The translations under genes were made by a program, and so were the position numbers. The notes below the pieces were generated by a model that did not search any database, was not told where the DNA came from, and saw only the letters and a program-made list of their open reading frames with translations. Below, piece after piece: positions 8,934-16,965 of a stretch of DNA of 17,371 bases. The DNA is from Candidatus Omnitrophota bacterium (GTDB taxonomy: Bacteria > Omnitrophota > Koll11 > Aquiviventales > Aquiviventaceae), in contig JACPXS010000059.1 in NCBI GenBank assembly GCA_016196415.1, positions 1 to 17,371 on the forward strand. Reading direction: 5' to 3'. Every line of letters begins with the position of its first letter. Within the stretch, counting starts at the first letter, position 1.

Positions 8934-10891
8934 TGGAACACGCCGCGCTGCCGCTCCACCCCGCCGCCGCGATCCTCCTGCCGGCGCTTCTCTGGATCCC
9001 CGCGCTGCCCCTTGCGGCGTTTGTCATCCTGATCCTCATCGGGCGCCGACTCATGCGGTGGAGCGCCTGGGTCGCCGTCGCCTCGCTCGCTGGCTCGTGC
9101 GCCCTCACGCTGTCGATCGCCGAGCCGGTCTTCCACGGCCATCGCCTCTGGGTGCAGTGGGCGTGGCTGTCGGCCTCCGATCCTCGCTGGGCGTTCGGGC
9201 TGTCGGTTGACGGGTTGAGTTGGCTCATGCTCTCCGTCGTCACCTCGATCGGGACGATGATCCTGCTCTACTCCATCGGCTACATGCGCGACGATCCGCG
9301 CGTTTCCAGGTTCTTCGCCTACCTCTCGCTCTTCTGCGCCTCCATGCTAGGGCTGGTGATGGCGGATCACTTCGTGCTGCTCTATGCCTGCTGGGAGCTG
9401 GTCGGACTGTGCTCGTATCTGCTCATCAGCTTCTGGTTCGAGAAGCCATCCGCCGCCGCCGCCGGCCGCAAGGCGTTCCTCACCACGCGAATCGGCGATA
9501 CCGGGTTGCTCATCGGGATTCTCCTCCTGGCCTGGACCGCGCACGCGCTCCAGTTCAGCGAGCTCGATGCCGTCCGAGCCCGCCTGCCGGTTCCGCTGCT
9601 GACCGCCGTCAGTTTGCTGATCTTTCTGGGCGCGGTGGGGAAATCCGCCCAGATTCCGCTGCATGTCTGGCTGCCGGATGCGATGGAAGGCCCTACGCCG
9701 GTCTCAGCGCTGATCCACGCCGCCACGATGGTCGCGGCCGGGGTCTACCTCGTCGCCCGCACGCTTCCCCTGTTCACCCCGCAGAGCCTCCAGGTAGTGC
9801 TGGGGATCGGGCTGCTGACCCATGTGCTTGCGGGAACGGTGGCGCTGACCATGACGGACATCAAGCGGGTCCTGGCCTATTCCACCCTCAGTCAGTTGGG
9901 GCTCATGATGACCGCCCTTGGGCTAGGGGCGATGTCGGCGGCGATGTTTCACCTCGTCACCCACGCGTGGTGTAAGGCGCTGCTCTTCCTGGGAGCGGGC
10001 AGCGTCATCCACGCTACGCACCAGCAGGAGCTGTCGCACCTCGGAGGGCTGTGGCGCGAGATGCCGTGGACCGCGACGTGCTTTCTCATCGCCTCGCTCT
10101 CCATGAGCGGGCTCTTCTTGCTCAGCGGGTTCTGGAGCAAAGACACGATTCTGCTGGCGGCTCAACAGAACCGTCCCTGGCTGATGTGGACGCTTTTGGG
10201 CGGCGCGGTCATGACCAGCGCGTACATCTTTCGGCTGTACCTCCGCTGCTTCCACGGCCCGCGACCCAGCCCCGCAGGCCACCCCAAGCGCCCAGCCCAT
10301 GAGTCGCCCTGGGTCATGGTGCTGCCCATGGCCGTCCTCGCAGCCGGCGCGGCCGCGATCGGGCTGGTCGAATCGCCGTGGTATCGCCATCCGCTCTTTC
10401 GCCTACTTGGCGATCCGCATGTGCATGCGCACATTGATCCGGTGGTGGCAGGCCTCTCGACCGTCTCGCTCGCTGCGGGGGTTGCCCTGGCGTGGATCGT
10501 GGGGGTGCGGCGGCGCAATCTTCTCCCGACGAGCCTGCGGCCGCTTGGGCATCGCCTGTACACGTGGGCGGCCGGCGCCTACCACGTGGATGCGTGGTAT
10601 GACCGCTTCATCATTCAACCGGTGCTGGCCTTGACGGAGCGGCTGGCTCACGTTGATCGACGGGTGATCGATGGGGCGGTCGACGGAATAGGCAGTGCCG
10701 GCTGGTCGGTGAGTCTCTGGAAAGAACGCTTCGATCGGTTGGTAGTGGACCGGTTCGTCAACGGCCTTGCGCAGGCGATCCGGGCTTCCGGAATCGGCTT
10801 GCGGTGGGTTCAAACCGGCATCGTGCAGCACTATCTGCTGGTGGTCGTGGTGTCGGTCGTGGTGTTGTCCGTCGTGTTGCATCATCATTAG
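8933..10891 (+). CDS. nuoL: NADH-quinone oxidoreductase subunit L
   Basis: NuoL is the distal antiporter-like proton pump of complex I. The 652-residue protein keeps the key charges: E155 in YACWELVGLCSYL, K237 in GAVGKSAQIPLHVW, K348 in LVTHAWCKALLFLGAG, and K403 in SGFWSKDTIL. HVWLPDAMEGPTPVSALIHA follows K237. After the 14-helix core a charged amphipathic stretch (about 525-630, with YHVDAWYDRFIIQPV) and a final hydrophobic helix form the lateral arm. The HAWCKA form is slightly unusual; HAFFKA is common. The ATG at 8933 overlaps the nuoK stop; the upstream open stretch lies inside nuoK and is rejected. Confidence 0.96.
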   Translation: MEHAALPLHPAAAILLPALLWIPALPLAAFVILILIGRRLMRWSAWVAVASLAGSCALTLSIAEPVFHGHRLWVQWAWLSASDPRWAFGLSVDGLSWLMLSVVTSIGTMILLYSIGYMRDDPRVSRFFAYLSLFCASMLGLVMADHFVLLYACWELVGLCSYLLISFWFEKPSAAAAGRKAFLTTRIGDTGLLIGILLLAWTAHALQFSELDAVRARLPVPLLTAVSLLIFLGAVGKSAQIPLHVWLPDAMEGPTPVSALIHAATMVAAGVYLVARTLPLFTPQSLQVVLGIGLLTHVLAGTVALTMTDIKRVLAYSTLSQLGLMMTALGLGAMSAAMFHLVTHAWCKALLFLGAGSVIHATHQQELSHLGGLWREMPWTATCFLIASLSMSGLFLLSGFWSKDTILLAAQQNRPWLMWTLLGGAVMTSAYIFRLYLRCFHGPRPSPAGHPKRPAHESPWVMVLPMAVLAAGAAAIGLVESPWYRHPLFRLLGDPHVHAHIDPVVAGLSTVSLAAGVALAWIVGVRRRNLLPTSLRPLGHRLYTWAAGAYHVDAWYDRFIIQPVLALTERLAHVDRRVIDGAVDGIGSAGWSVSLWKERFDRLVVDRFVNGLAQAIRASGIGLRWVQTGIVQHYLLVVVVSVVVLSVVLHHH

Positions 10892-10918
10892 GCAGGGAAC
10901 GATGAAGGGCGGGGGTCG

Positions 10919-12376
10919 ATGATCCTGAGCGTCTTGCTGGCGTGTCCGCTTGTGGGGATGGTCGTCATCTTGGCGTTGCCGCGAACGGCGCATCGGGTCA
11001 TCCGAGGCGTGGCGTTGGCCTCCACCGGCGCAGCCCTCCTGGTGACGCTCAAGCTCCTGGCCGATTTCCAGCCGGGTCTTGCCGCGGTACAGTTTCAGGA
11101 ACGTCTCTCGTGGATTCCGCAACTGAACATCTTCTACCATCTTGGGGTGGATGGCCTGAGCCTGCCGATGGTCATCCTCACCGGGTTGCTCAGTTTCTTG
11201 GCGTGCGTGGCGTCGGCGTCCATCACCGAACGGCAGAAAGAGTACTACGCGCTCTACCTCCTGCTCGAACTAGGCATGCTAGGGACGTTCCTGGCGCTGG
11301 ATCTGTTTCTCTTCTACGTCGTGTGGGAAGTCGTGCTGGTGCCGATGTATTTTCTCATCGGGATCTGGGGCGGCGGCCGTCGGGAATACTCGGCATTCAA
11401 GTTCTTTGTCTACACGCTGGCCGGAAGCCTGGTGATGCTCCTGGCCATCTTGGCGCTCTACCTGCACACCCAGACGTTCGACCTCCTGAGCCTTGCGAGC
11501 CTGGACCACCCCCTCGATCTGGGATTGCAGCGCCTGCTCTTTGTCGCTTTCTTCCTGGGTTTTGCGATCAAGGTCCCGATCTTCCCATTCCACACCTGGC
11601 TTCCCGACGCCCACGTGGATGCGCCGACGCCGGGCAGCGTGCTGCTGGCCGGGGTGCTACTGAAAATGGGCGGCTACGGATTCTTTCGGATCGCCTATCC
11701 CATCTTCCCCCAGGGCGCGCAGTGGTTTGGCGGGATGATGGCGCTCTTGGGCGTGATCAACATCGTCTACGGGGCGTTCGTGGCGCTGGCCCAGACCGAT
11801 TTTAAGCGGCTGGTGGCGTACTCCTCGGTGTCCCACATGGGCTTTGTGCTGCTGGGACTGGCGAGCCTCACGCCGGAGGGGCTCAATGGCGCCATGTTCC
11901 AGATGGTGAGCCACGGCCTGATTACCGGCGCCATGTTCCTGCTCGTCGGGGTGCTCTATGACCGGACCCACACCCGAGACCTGAGCACATTCGGAGGGCT
12001 CGGAGCGCGCCTGCCCGTCTACGCGGGATGCCTGACCTTCTTCAGCCTGGCCTCGCTGGGGCTGCCGGGCTTAAGCGGATTCGTGGCGGAGTTCCTCTCG
12101 CTCATCGGCGCCTTCGGGGTCTGGCGCTGGCACACCATTGTCTCCGTGCTGGGGATCGTGATCGCGGCCGCCTATATGCTGAAAGTGATCCGGGAGGTCT
12201 TGCTGGGGCCGCTCAATGAGCGCTGGAGCGCGCTGTCGGACATGACCCTTCGAGAGCTGGTGAGCGTCGTCCCGCTCCTTGGATTGACGCTGGCGCTTGG
12301 CGTGTTTCCCCTGTGGCTGTTGCGGATCCAAGAGAGCGCGATTCAACAGTTGATCGCGCGCGTCGTCGGGAGATAG
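10919..12376 (+). CDS. nuoM: NADH-quinone oxidoreductase subunit M
   Basis: NuoM is the middle antiporter-like subunit of the complex I membrane arm. Its 485 residues match E. coli NuoM (509) in plan. E137 lies in YVVWEVVLVPMYFLIG, K218 in AIKVPIFPFHTWLPDAH and K249 in VLLKMGGYG. The distal-channel acid is E391 in GFVAEFLSLIG; NuoM characteristically has Glu there instead of the Lys of NuoL and NuoN. The ATG at 10919 has GGGGG three bases upstream and a GAAGGGC just before that. It begins 27 bp after nuoL. Confidence 0.96.
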   Translation: MILSVLLACPLVGMVVILALPRTAHRVIRGVALASTGAALLVTLKLLADFQPGLAAVQFQERLSWIPQLNIFYHLGVDGLSLPMVILTGLLSFLACVASASITERQKEYYALYLLLELGMLGTFLALDLFLFYVVWEVVLVPMYFLIGIWGGGRREYSAFKFFVYTLAGSLVMLLAILALYLHTQTFDLLSLASLDHPLDLGLQRLLFVAFFLGFAIKVPIFPFHTWLPDAHVDAPTPGSVLLAGVLLKMGGYGFFRIAYPIFPQGAQWFGGMMALLGVINIVYGAFVALAQTDFKRLVAYSSVSHMGFVLLGLASLTPEGLNGAMFQMVSHGLITGAMFLLVGVLYDRTHTRDLSTFGGLGARLPVYAGCLTFFSLASLGLPGLSGFVAEFLSLIGAFGVWRWHTIVSVLGIVIAAAYMLKVIREVLLGPLNERWSALSDMTLRELVSVVPLLGLTLALGVFPLWLLRIQESAIQQLIARVVGR

Positions 12377-12415
12377 CCGCGGCATCGCCATGTGTCATGT
12401 TGATGGTGTGCGGAG

Positions 12416-13846
12416 ATGAGCACGGTGCTGTTACAGAGTCTGAATGCGTGGTGGCCTGAGACGGTGCTCGGTCTTGGGGCGTTGCTCGTCCTGCTCGTCG
12501 GCGTCTTGGCGAAGCGGCCACTCACGTCCCTGTTCGCGACGTACGGAACGCTTCTCGCGAGCGCGGCGGCGTTGTGGCGCACGCCGGCGGCGACCAGCCC
12601 GTTCTCCGGCTTGCTGGTCTGCGATGCGTTCAGCGTTGCCTTCCGGTGGATCGCCCTGGGATCTGTGGCGCTCGTCGTGTTGCTGGCGGGCTCCTCGCGC
12701 GAACTCGATGGCTCCGCGCGGGCGGAGTGCCTCGGGTTGCTGCTCTTGATTGGACTGGGACTCATGCTGATGGCGGAGGCCGCCCACCTGCTCATGGCGT
12801 ATCTTGCGATGGAGCTGGTCAGCCTGAGCTCGTACGTCCTCGTCGGGTGGCGCAACGATCGGCGGGGGGTCGAGGCGTCGCTGAAGTATCTGCTCTTCGG
12901 CGCGCTTTCATCGGGCATCATGCTCTTTGGCATGTCGCTGCTGTTCGGCCTGACCGGGAGCCTCTCGTTTTCCGGACTCTTGGGCGCGACGACGGGGTTG
13001 GAACCGCCGTTGGCGAACGCCATCGTCGTGGCCATCGCGCTGCTGCTGGCCGGGTTGGCGTTTAAAATCTCCATGGTCCCCTTTCATATGTGGACACCGG
13101 ATGTCTATGAAGGCGCCCCCACCCCGGTGACCGGCCTGCTCTCTGTGGGGCCGAAAGCGGCCGGCGTCGCGCTCCTGGTGCGGCTCATGGAAGCCCTGAA
13201 GCCCTTCTGGCCGACGCTGGAGCCGATCGTCGTTGGGCTGACGATTGTCACGATGACCCTAGGCAACCTCGCCGCGCTCACCCAGACGAACGTGAAACGG
13301 CTGCTGGCCTATTCCACCATCGGGCAGGCGGGCTATCTCCTGATTGGGGTTGTCGTCAACTCGCGCCTCGGTCTTGAGGGGCTCATCCTCTATCTCGTCG
13401 CGTACCTGCTCATGAACCTTGGAGTGTTTGCTTGCGCGGTGGCGGTCGTGAACGATACCGGCAACGAATCGTTGGAGGCCTTTCGAGGGCTCGCCGTCCG
13501 TTCGCCGTGGCTGGCGCTCCTTGGCGCGATCTGCTTGCTGTCGCTCGCCGGCATCCCACCCCTCTTGGGGTTTTTCGGTAAGTTCCTCCTCTTTGGATCA
13601 GCGCTTGAGGCCCACCAGTCATCGCTGGCGATCGCCGGGATCCTCAACAGCGCCATCGCGCTCTACTACTATGCGAACATCATCCGGTTGATGTATTTCG
13701 CCCCACCGACGCAGCCGGGTCCGCTGCGCGCCGGGTGGGCGTTGGGGGTGGCCCTGGTTGTCTGCGCGGTGGCGACGCTTCTCCTCGGGTTGTTCCCAGG
13801 CCCGCTGCTGGGTTGGGTGAGGCCAAGCGCTGTTGTGAATCTGTAG
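12416..13846 (+). CDS. nuoN: NADH-quinone oxidoreductase subunit N
   Basis: NuoN is the proximal antiporter-like subunit. The 476 residues carry E133 (YLAMELVSLSSY), K217 (LAFKISMVPFHMW) and K247 (SVGPKAAG), the same positions as in E. coli. The DVYEGAPTPVT motif follows K217, and a C-terminal lysine sits in GFFGKFLLFG. An in-frame TGA at 12401-12403 forces the start to the ATG at 12416; GGAG abuts it too closely for a good SD. It ends the nuoJ-N group. No convincing Rho-independent terminator follows, only a weak AGGC/GCCT pair before ATTTTT (13847-13880). Confidence 0.96.
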   Translation: MSTVLLQSLNAWWPETVLGLGALLVLLVGVLAKRPLTSLFATYGTLLASAAALWRTPAATSPFSGLLVCDAFSVAFRWIALGSVALVVLLAGSSRELDGSARAECLGLLLLIGLGLMLMAEAAHLLMAYLAMELVSLSSYVLVGWRNDRRGVEASLKYLLFGALSSGIMLFGMSLLFGLTGSLSFSGLLGATTGLEPPLANAIVVAIALLLAGLAFKISMVPFHMWTPDVYEGAPTPVTGLLSVGPKAAGVALLVRLMEALKPFWPTLEPIVVGLTIVTMTLGNLAALTQTNVKRLLAYSTIGQAGYLLIGVVVNSRLGLEGLILYLVAYLLMNLGVFACAVAVVNDTGNESLEAFRGLAVRSPWLALLGAICLLSLAGIPPLLGFFGKFLLFGSALEAHQSSLAIAGILNSAIALYYYANIIRLMYFAPPTQPGPLRAGWALGVALVVCAVATLLLGLFPGPLLGWVRPSAVVNL

Positions 13847-13902
13847 AGGCAGTCTTTGAATCATTGGCGCCTGGATTTTTGTGCTGCTGGGCGTTGAGGG
13901 TG

Positions 13903-13911
13903 TGCTATAAT
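13903..13911 (+). promoter_or_regulatory. Extended -10 promoter of the ATP synthase operon
   Basis: TGCTATAAT is a perfect extended -10, with the hexamer at 13906-13911. No recognisable -35 exists at 16-18 bp spacing. The flanks (GTGTGCTATAATGCGCCC) resemble the nuo promoter (GCGTGTTATAATACTGC). The predicted start is near 13918, leaving a leader of about 195 nt before atpZ. Confidence 0.7.
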
Positions 13912-13917
13912 GCGCCC

Positions 13918-14114
13918 ACGTTTCCAGCCATCTCGATGGCTTCGAACATTCGGTCCTAACGGCTCATCCGAGCGAGCGCGATACGTTCTCGCGTACCCTA
14001 GTGTCCTGGGCTAGAGATTCGCTAACAAACGTCCGTGCTCGCCGAGCACGAGAAACGCTACGGAAATATTCAACGAGTCTCTGGTTCAGGACGCGAGCCA
14101 GACAGGAGCGCTCG
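13918..14114 (+). promoter_or_regulatory. Structured 5' leader of the atp operon
   Basis: The stretch between the promoter and the first atp gene contains three clear hairpins. AGCCAT/ATGGCT pairs with a 4-nt loop at 13926-13941. CGCGA/TCGCG pairs with a 7-nt loop at 13977-13993. CGTGCTC/GAGCACG is a perfect 7-bp stem with a 3-nt loop at 14034-14050. It ends in the SD AGGAG (14104-14108). An open frame from the GTG at 14001 runs through it, but the translated part is basic and unlike the AtpZ family, so I treat it as noncoding. No known riboswitch is recognised. Confidence 0.45.
14104..14108 (+). promoter_or_regulatory. Shine-Dalgarno deciding the atpZ start
   Basis: AGGAG sits 6 nt before the TTG at 14115. 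This favours the TTG over the in-frame GTG at 14001, which would add 38 residues of unlikely sequence. Confidence 0.65.
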
Positions 14115-14360
14115 TTGTCTGCTTGGAAGGACCTCCAACTCCTTGGCCGCTTAGGCATGCTGCTGACAGTGCCGATTGTGTTAGCAGCCGGCCCGTTAGT
14201 GGGGGTGCTTGTCGGCCATTGGTTGGATCGGCGGTGGCACACCGCGCCAGGAGCACTGGTGCTTGGTGCAGCCGTGGGCGGCATCGGGTCCGGTATTGAG
14301 GTGTATCGCATTCTCCGATGGGTCGCCAGAGCCGGGCGCCACAGCGTTGGGAACTCGTAG
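14115..14360 (+). CDS. atpZ: AtpZ/AtpQ-like F0F1-ATPase accessory membrane protein
   Basis: This small protein (81 residues from the TTG) has two hydrophobic hairpin helices: LGMLLTVPIVLAAGPLVGVL, then GHWLDRRWHTAPGALVLGAA (consecutive, about 13-52). The latter includes the GxxLD(R/K)xW...P pattern typical of the 'putative F0F1-ATPase subunit' (ATPase_gene1) family at the head of atp operons. Members are thought to help assembly or ion supply of the synthase. Assignment rests on the motif and on position. It overlaps the following gene by 43 bp in another frame. Confidence 0.7.
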   Translation: MSAWKDLQLLGRLGMLLTVPIVLAAGPLVGVLVGHWLDRRWHTAPGALVLGAAVGGIGSGIEVYRILRWVARAGRHSVGNS

Positions 14361-14734
14361 CCGCTCTGTTCTATCGCCAATTTGTTCTCCGCAGCCTTGG
14401 GGTATTAGGATTTGTGGTGCTGGTCTTGGGAGGCCTCACCCGTCAGTACCAAGTCGCAGTGAGCGGCTTTGTGGTCGGCGGGTGGATGGTGGTCAACTGC
14501 GCGGCGATCGTTTGGGCGGGACGAAGGGCTGTGCAGCCTCGCGAAGGACAGCGCGGTCGAGCCCTCATTGAATTCCTCGCAATCGTGTTCGGATCGCTTG
14601 CACTAGGCGGGTGGCTGATCGCGCTCTTCCGGAGGGCACTCCTGGGGGTGTCGGTCGGACTCGCAGTCCCGATCGCGATGTTCTTCATTCAATTGCGGCG
14701 GCTGGTGGTGGAGATGAACGCCCATGCACGGTGA
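14318..14734 (+). CDS. atpI: ATP synthase subunit I-like membrane protein
   Basis: This 138-residue protein has four predicted hydrophobic segments: about 23-40 (LRSLGVLGFVVLVLGG), 47-66 (VSGFVVGGWMVVNCAAIVWA), 84-102 and 108-124 (LLGVSVGLAVPIAMFF). The YRQF start region and position directly before atpB fit AtpI, a poorly conserved protein implicated in c-ring assembly. The start is uncertain: the ATG at 14318 lies inside the end of atpZ and has no clear SD. Its end overlaps atpB by 11 bp. Confidence 0.65.
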   Translation: MGRQSRAPQRWELVAALFYRQFVLRSLGVLGFVVLVLGGLTRQYQVAVSGFVVGGWMVVNCAAIVWAGRRAVQPREGQRGRALIEFLAIVFGSLALGGWLIALFRRALLGVSVGLAVPIAMFFIQLRRLVVEMNAHAR

Positions 14735-15551
14735 GACAGAACACGCCACCGCAGAATTGCCCACCGTCTTCCATATGCTCCACGAGTCTTTTGCACATTC
14801 GGCGGTGGCGGCTTGGCTCTTCCACTGGCAAAACCTGTGGTATACGTTCTTCGCCATGCTGTTCTTAATCGGGCTCACGTGTTGGGGAGCTCGGAAGCGG
14901 TCGCTGATCCCGACAGGGCTTCAGAACGGCCTTGAGGTCATTGTTGACGCGTGTAATCAATTGGTCTGCGGGATCTTAGGCCCGCAAGGGGAGGCCCATA
15001 CCCCCTTCCTCGTGACATTGTTTCTCTACATCTTTGTCATGAACGCGCTCGGGCTCATCCCCCTTATGAGATCCCCAGTGACCAGCGCTGTTCCGTCCCC
15101 GATCGGACTCCCCGTGCCACTCACCACAGTTCCCTTAGCGCTTTGCGCCGTCGTCTACGTCAACGCGGCCAGCCTGAAAGCCGCCGGCTTGAGGGGGTAT
15201 CTCTACCACATGCTGGGCAGCCCCAGCCACCTTATCCTGTGGTGCGTCTCCCCCCTGATCTTAGTGATCCACGCGCTTGGTGAGTTCAGTAAGGTGTTCA
15301 GCCTCTCGATGCGGCTGTTTGGGAACATCTTCGGCGAAGATGTGCTCATCGCCGTCATCGTTCAGCAGGCCACCACACTCACCCGCGCGCTGCATTGGCC
15401 CCCGGTGCTTCCGCTTCAGATCCCATTTCTGTTCTTAGGGCTGTTGACGAGCTTCGTCCAGGCCGCTGTGTTTGCGTTGCTCACGACCATCTACCTGGCC
15501 CTCATGTTGCCACATGAAGAGCAGGAAAGAGCGCGCGCGCATGCCGTGTGA
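14724..15551 (+). CDS. atpB: F0F1 ATP synthase subunit a
   Basis: Subunit a forms the two proton half-channels against the c-ring. The 275-residue protein has five or six transmembrane helices. The essential arginine is R197 in SLSMRLFGNIFGEDVL, and the conserved Gln in the last helix is Q246 in SFVQAAVFALLTTIYLAL. LYIFVMNALGLIPL (101-114) is the other family block. The start ATG at 14724 overlaps atpI by 11 bp, with GGAG (14710-14713) ten bases upstream. Confidence 0.96.
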   Translation: MHGETEHATAELPTVFHMLHESFAHSAVAAWLFHWQNLWYTFFAMLFLIGLTCWGARKRSLIPTGLQNGLEVIVDACNQLVCGILGPQGEAHTPFLVTLFLYIFVMNALGLIPLMRSPVTSAVPSPIGLPVPLTTVPLALCAVVYVNAASLKAAGLRGYLYHMLGSPSHLILWCVSPLILVIHALGEFSKVFSLSMRLFGNIFGEDVLIAVIVQQATTLTRALHWPPVLPLQIPFLFLGLLTSFVQAAVFALLTTIYLALMLPHEEQERARAHAV

Positions 15552-15575
15552 CGCGCTTCGCACGTCACGTAACAG

Positions 15576-15583
15576 AAGGAGGG
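15576..15583 (+). promoter_or_regulatory. Strong Shine-Dalgarno of atpE
   Basis: AAGGAGGG ends three bases before the ATG at 15587. It is the best ribosome binding site in the atp operon, matching the need for many c subunits per complex. It also rules out the upstream ATG-less extension from 15548. Confidence 0.8.
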
Positions 15584-15586
15584 ACG

Positions 15587-15835
15587 ATGGTTGCGGAAGG
15601 ACCTGAACAGTACAAAGCGATGTTAGCAGTGGCCATTCCATTGATGGTGGCTGCCACGGGGGTGGGGTCTGCCCTCGCCCTGGGCCGCGCGGTCTCATCG
15701 GCGATGGATGCGACAGGGCGGCAGCCGGAAGCCGCGATTAAAATTCTCATCAACATGATGGCCGGTTGCGTGCTGATCGAGGCGCTGACCATCTATGCGA
15801 TGATCGTGGCGTTTTCGTTCGGAGGAAAGATCTAG
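15587..15835 (+). CDS. atpE: F0F1 ATP synthase subunit c
   Basis: This 82-residue hairpin of two membrane helices forms the rotor ring. The polar loop is GRQPEAA (44-50) and the ion-binding carboxylate is E65 in CVLIEALTIYAMIVAF. The EALTIY form is the one seen in proton-driven chloroplast-like rings. Helix 1 (VGSALALGRAVSSAMDATG) lacks the glutamine that Na+-binding c subunits place there, so proton coupling is the likelier reading. Helix 1 has fewer glycine repeats than usual. Confidence 0.95.
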   Translation: MVAEGPEQYKAMLAVAIPLMVAATGVGSALALGRAVSSAMDATGRQPEAAIKILINMMAGCVLIEALTIYAMIVAFSFGGKI

Positions 15836-15855
15836 CGCGTCACGGACCCAACCGC

Positions 15856-16365
15856 ATGGACCTTGCGCACACCCTCCAAGAACTGAGCGTCCAAACCGTC
15901 GGATTCTTGCTGTTGTACGTCATCCTGAAACGGTTCGCCTGGCGGCCGCTGTTGGGGATGCTCGATCAGCGCCGCGCGCGCATCGAAGAAGGCTTACGAG
16001 AGATCGCGCAGCACAAGGCGGAGTTGGCCAGGCTCCAGCACGAGTACGGCCAGCGGCTTGCCAAGATCGAGGACGAGGCGCGCACGAAAATTCAGCAGGC
16101 CATCCTCGAGGGCAAGCGCATCGCCGTGGAGATCCAGGAACAGGCCCGCGCCCAGGCTAGTATGATCATCACGAAATCCAAGGACACGGTGGAACTGGAG
16201 TTGGCGAAGGCCAAAGTGACGCTGCGAGACCACGTCGCGGACATGACGATTGGAGCCGTTGAGCGGCTCCTTCGCCAGAAGCTTGACCCGAAGACCGACC
16301 GCCACTTGGTCGAGGCGGCGTTGGACGACTTGGAGCAGTTGGAGCGGAGCGCCGCGCGCCCCTAG
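15856..16365 (+). CDS. atpF: F0F1 ATP synthase subunit b
   Basis: Subunit b is the peripheral stalk. The 169-residue protein has one N-terminal membrane helix (about 9-24, ELSVQTVGFLLLYVILK), then FAWRPLLGMLDQRRARIEEG, the standard b junction, and a long charged coiled coil (about 40-165). Only one b gene is visible. The ATG at 15856, 20 bp after atpE, fits the family start; the open frame upstream overlaps atpE and is rejected. The SD is weak. Confidence 0.95.
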   Translation: MDLAHTLQELSVQTVGFLLLYVILKRFAWRPLLGMLDQRRARIEEGLREIAQHKAELARLQHEYGQRLAKIEDEARTKIQQAILEGKRIAVEIQEQARAQASMIITKSKDTVELELAKAKVTLRDHVADMTIGAVERLLRQKLDPKTDRHLVEAALDDLEQLERSAARP

Positions 16366-16389
16366 CCGGCGCATGCTTGTGCGGGCGCT

Positions 16390-16405
16390 TGTGAAATCTT
16401 TCACA
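16390..16405. promoter_or_regulatory. TGTGA-N6-TCACA palindrome ahead of atpH
   Basis: TGTGAAATCTTTCACA is a perfect palindrome apart from its two central bases and exactly fits the CRP-type operator TGTGA-N6-TCACA. It ends 4 bp before the atpH ATG. In RNA it would form a hairpin where the ribosome binding site should be; no SD is present. Operator, translational hairpin and chance are all possible. Confidence 0.4.
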
Positions 16406-16409
16406 CACC

Positions 16410-16961
16410 ATGCTCTCGGCACATCCCGTCGCCTCGCGCTATGCCCAGGCGCTGTTTGAATCCGCCAAAGCGGAGGGCCGAATCGACGACACCCTGCAGG
16501 TCCTGACGTTGATCGGCCAGCTCCTCCGCGAGCACCAGGCGCTTCGGCAGTTCATGCTGAATCCCGATGTCGAGCCGGACGACAAGGTGGAGCTCCTGGA
16601 CCGGCTCATGAAGCCGTCCTTGCCCGATCTGGTGAAGGCCTTCCTCAAGATGACCGTGGTCTTCGGCCGGGCCGATGCGCTGCCGGACATCGTTGAGGCA
16701 TTCCGAGCCAGCGTCGATGACGATCGCGGCCTCCTGCGAGCCGTCGTGCGTTCCGCCTACCCTATCCCTGAAGCGCTCCATGAGCGGTTGCGCCTCATGG
16801 TGGCCGCCTTGGAGCACAAGCAGGTAGAGCTTGAACCGGAGCTTGATCCCGCCTTGGTGGGCGGGGTGCAGATTTGCGTGAACCATCGAGTGATCGACGG
16901 CTCGATCCAGCGGCAGCTCACCGAACTGCGGCAACGCTTACGCACCATTCGGGTCCCATGA
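16410..16961 (+). CDS. atpH: F0F1 ATP synthase subunit delta
   Basis: Delta (OSCP-like) links the b stalk to the top of F1. The 183-residue protein starts with [20 protein letters not shown] (7-26). It has [20 protein letters not shown] in the middle and ends in the conserved [21 protein letters not shown] block. An in-frame TGA at 16392-16394 leaves the ATG at 16410 as the first start. It lies 44 bp after atpF, the longest gap in the operon apart from the leader, and 4 bp before atpA. Confidence 0.95.
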   Translation: MLSAHPVASRYAQALFESAKAEGRIDDTLQVLTLIGQLLREHQALRQFMLNPDVEPDDKVELLDRLMKPSLPDLVKAFLKMTVVFGRADALPDIVEAFRASVDDDRGLLRAVVRSAYPIPEALHERLRLMVAALEHKQVELEPELDPALVGGVQICVNHRVIDGSIQRQLTELRQRLRTIRVP

Positions 16962-16965
16962 GATC

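Noticed and set aside
13847..13880. Rho-independent terminator after nuoN
   Set aside because: Only a 4-bp stem with an 18-nt loop precedes ATTTTT, too weak to call.
14001..14114. GTG start that would extend AtpZ by 38 residues
   Set aside because: The added sequence is very basic, unlike the family, spans strong hairpins, and has no SD. The TTG at 14115 has AGGAG at good spacing.
14837..14845. TGGTATACG as a promoter inside atpB
   Set aside because: The -10 match is incomplete, there is no -35, and it sits in conserved coding sequence with no need for a promoter there.
15587..15835. Na+-driven c-ring
   Set aside because: Helix 1 lacks the Na+-ligand glutamine and the second helix has EALTIY instead of the EST/ES-type Na+ motif.
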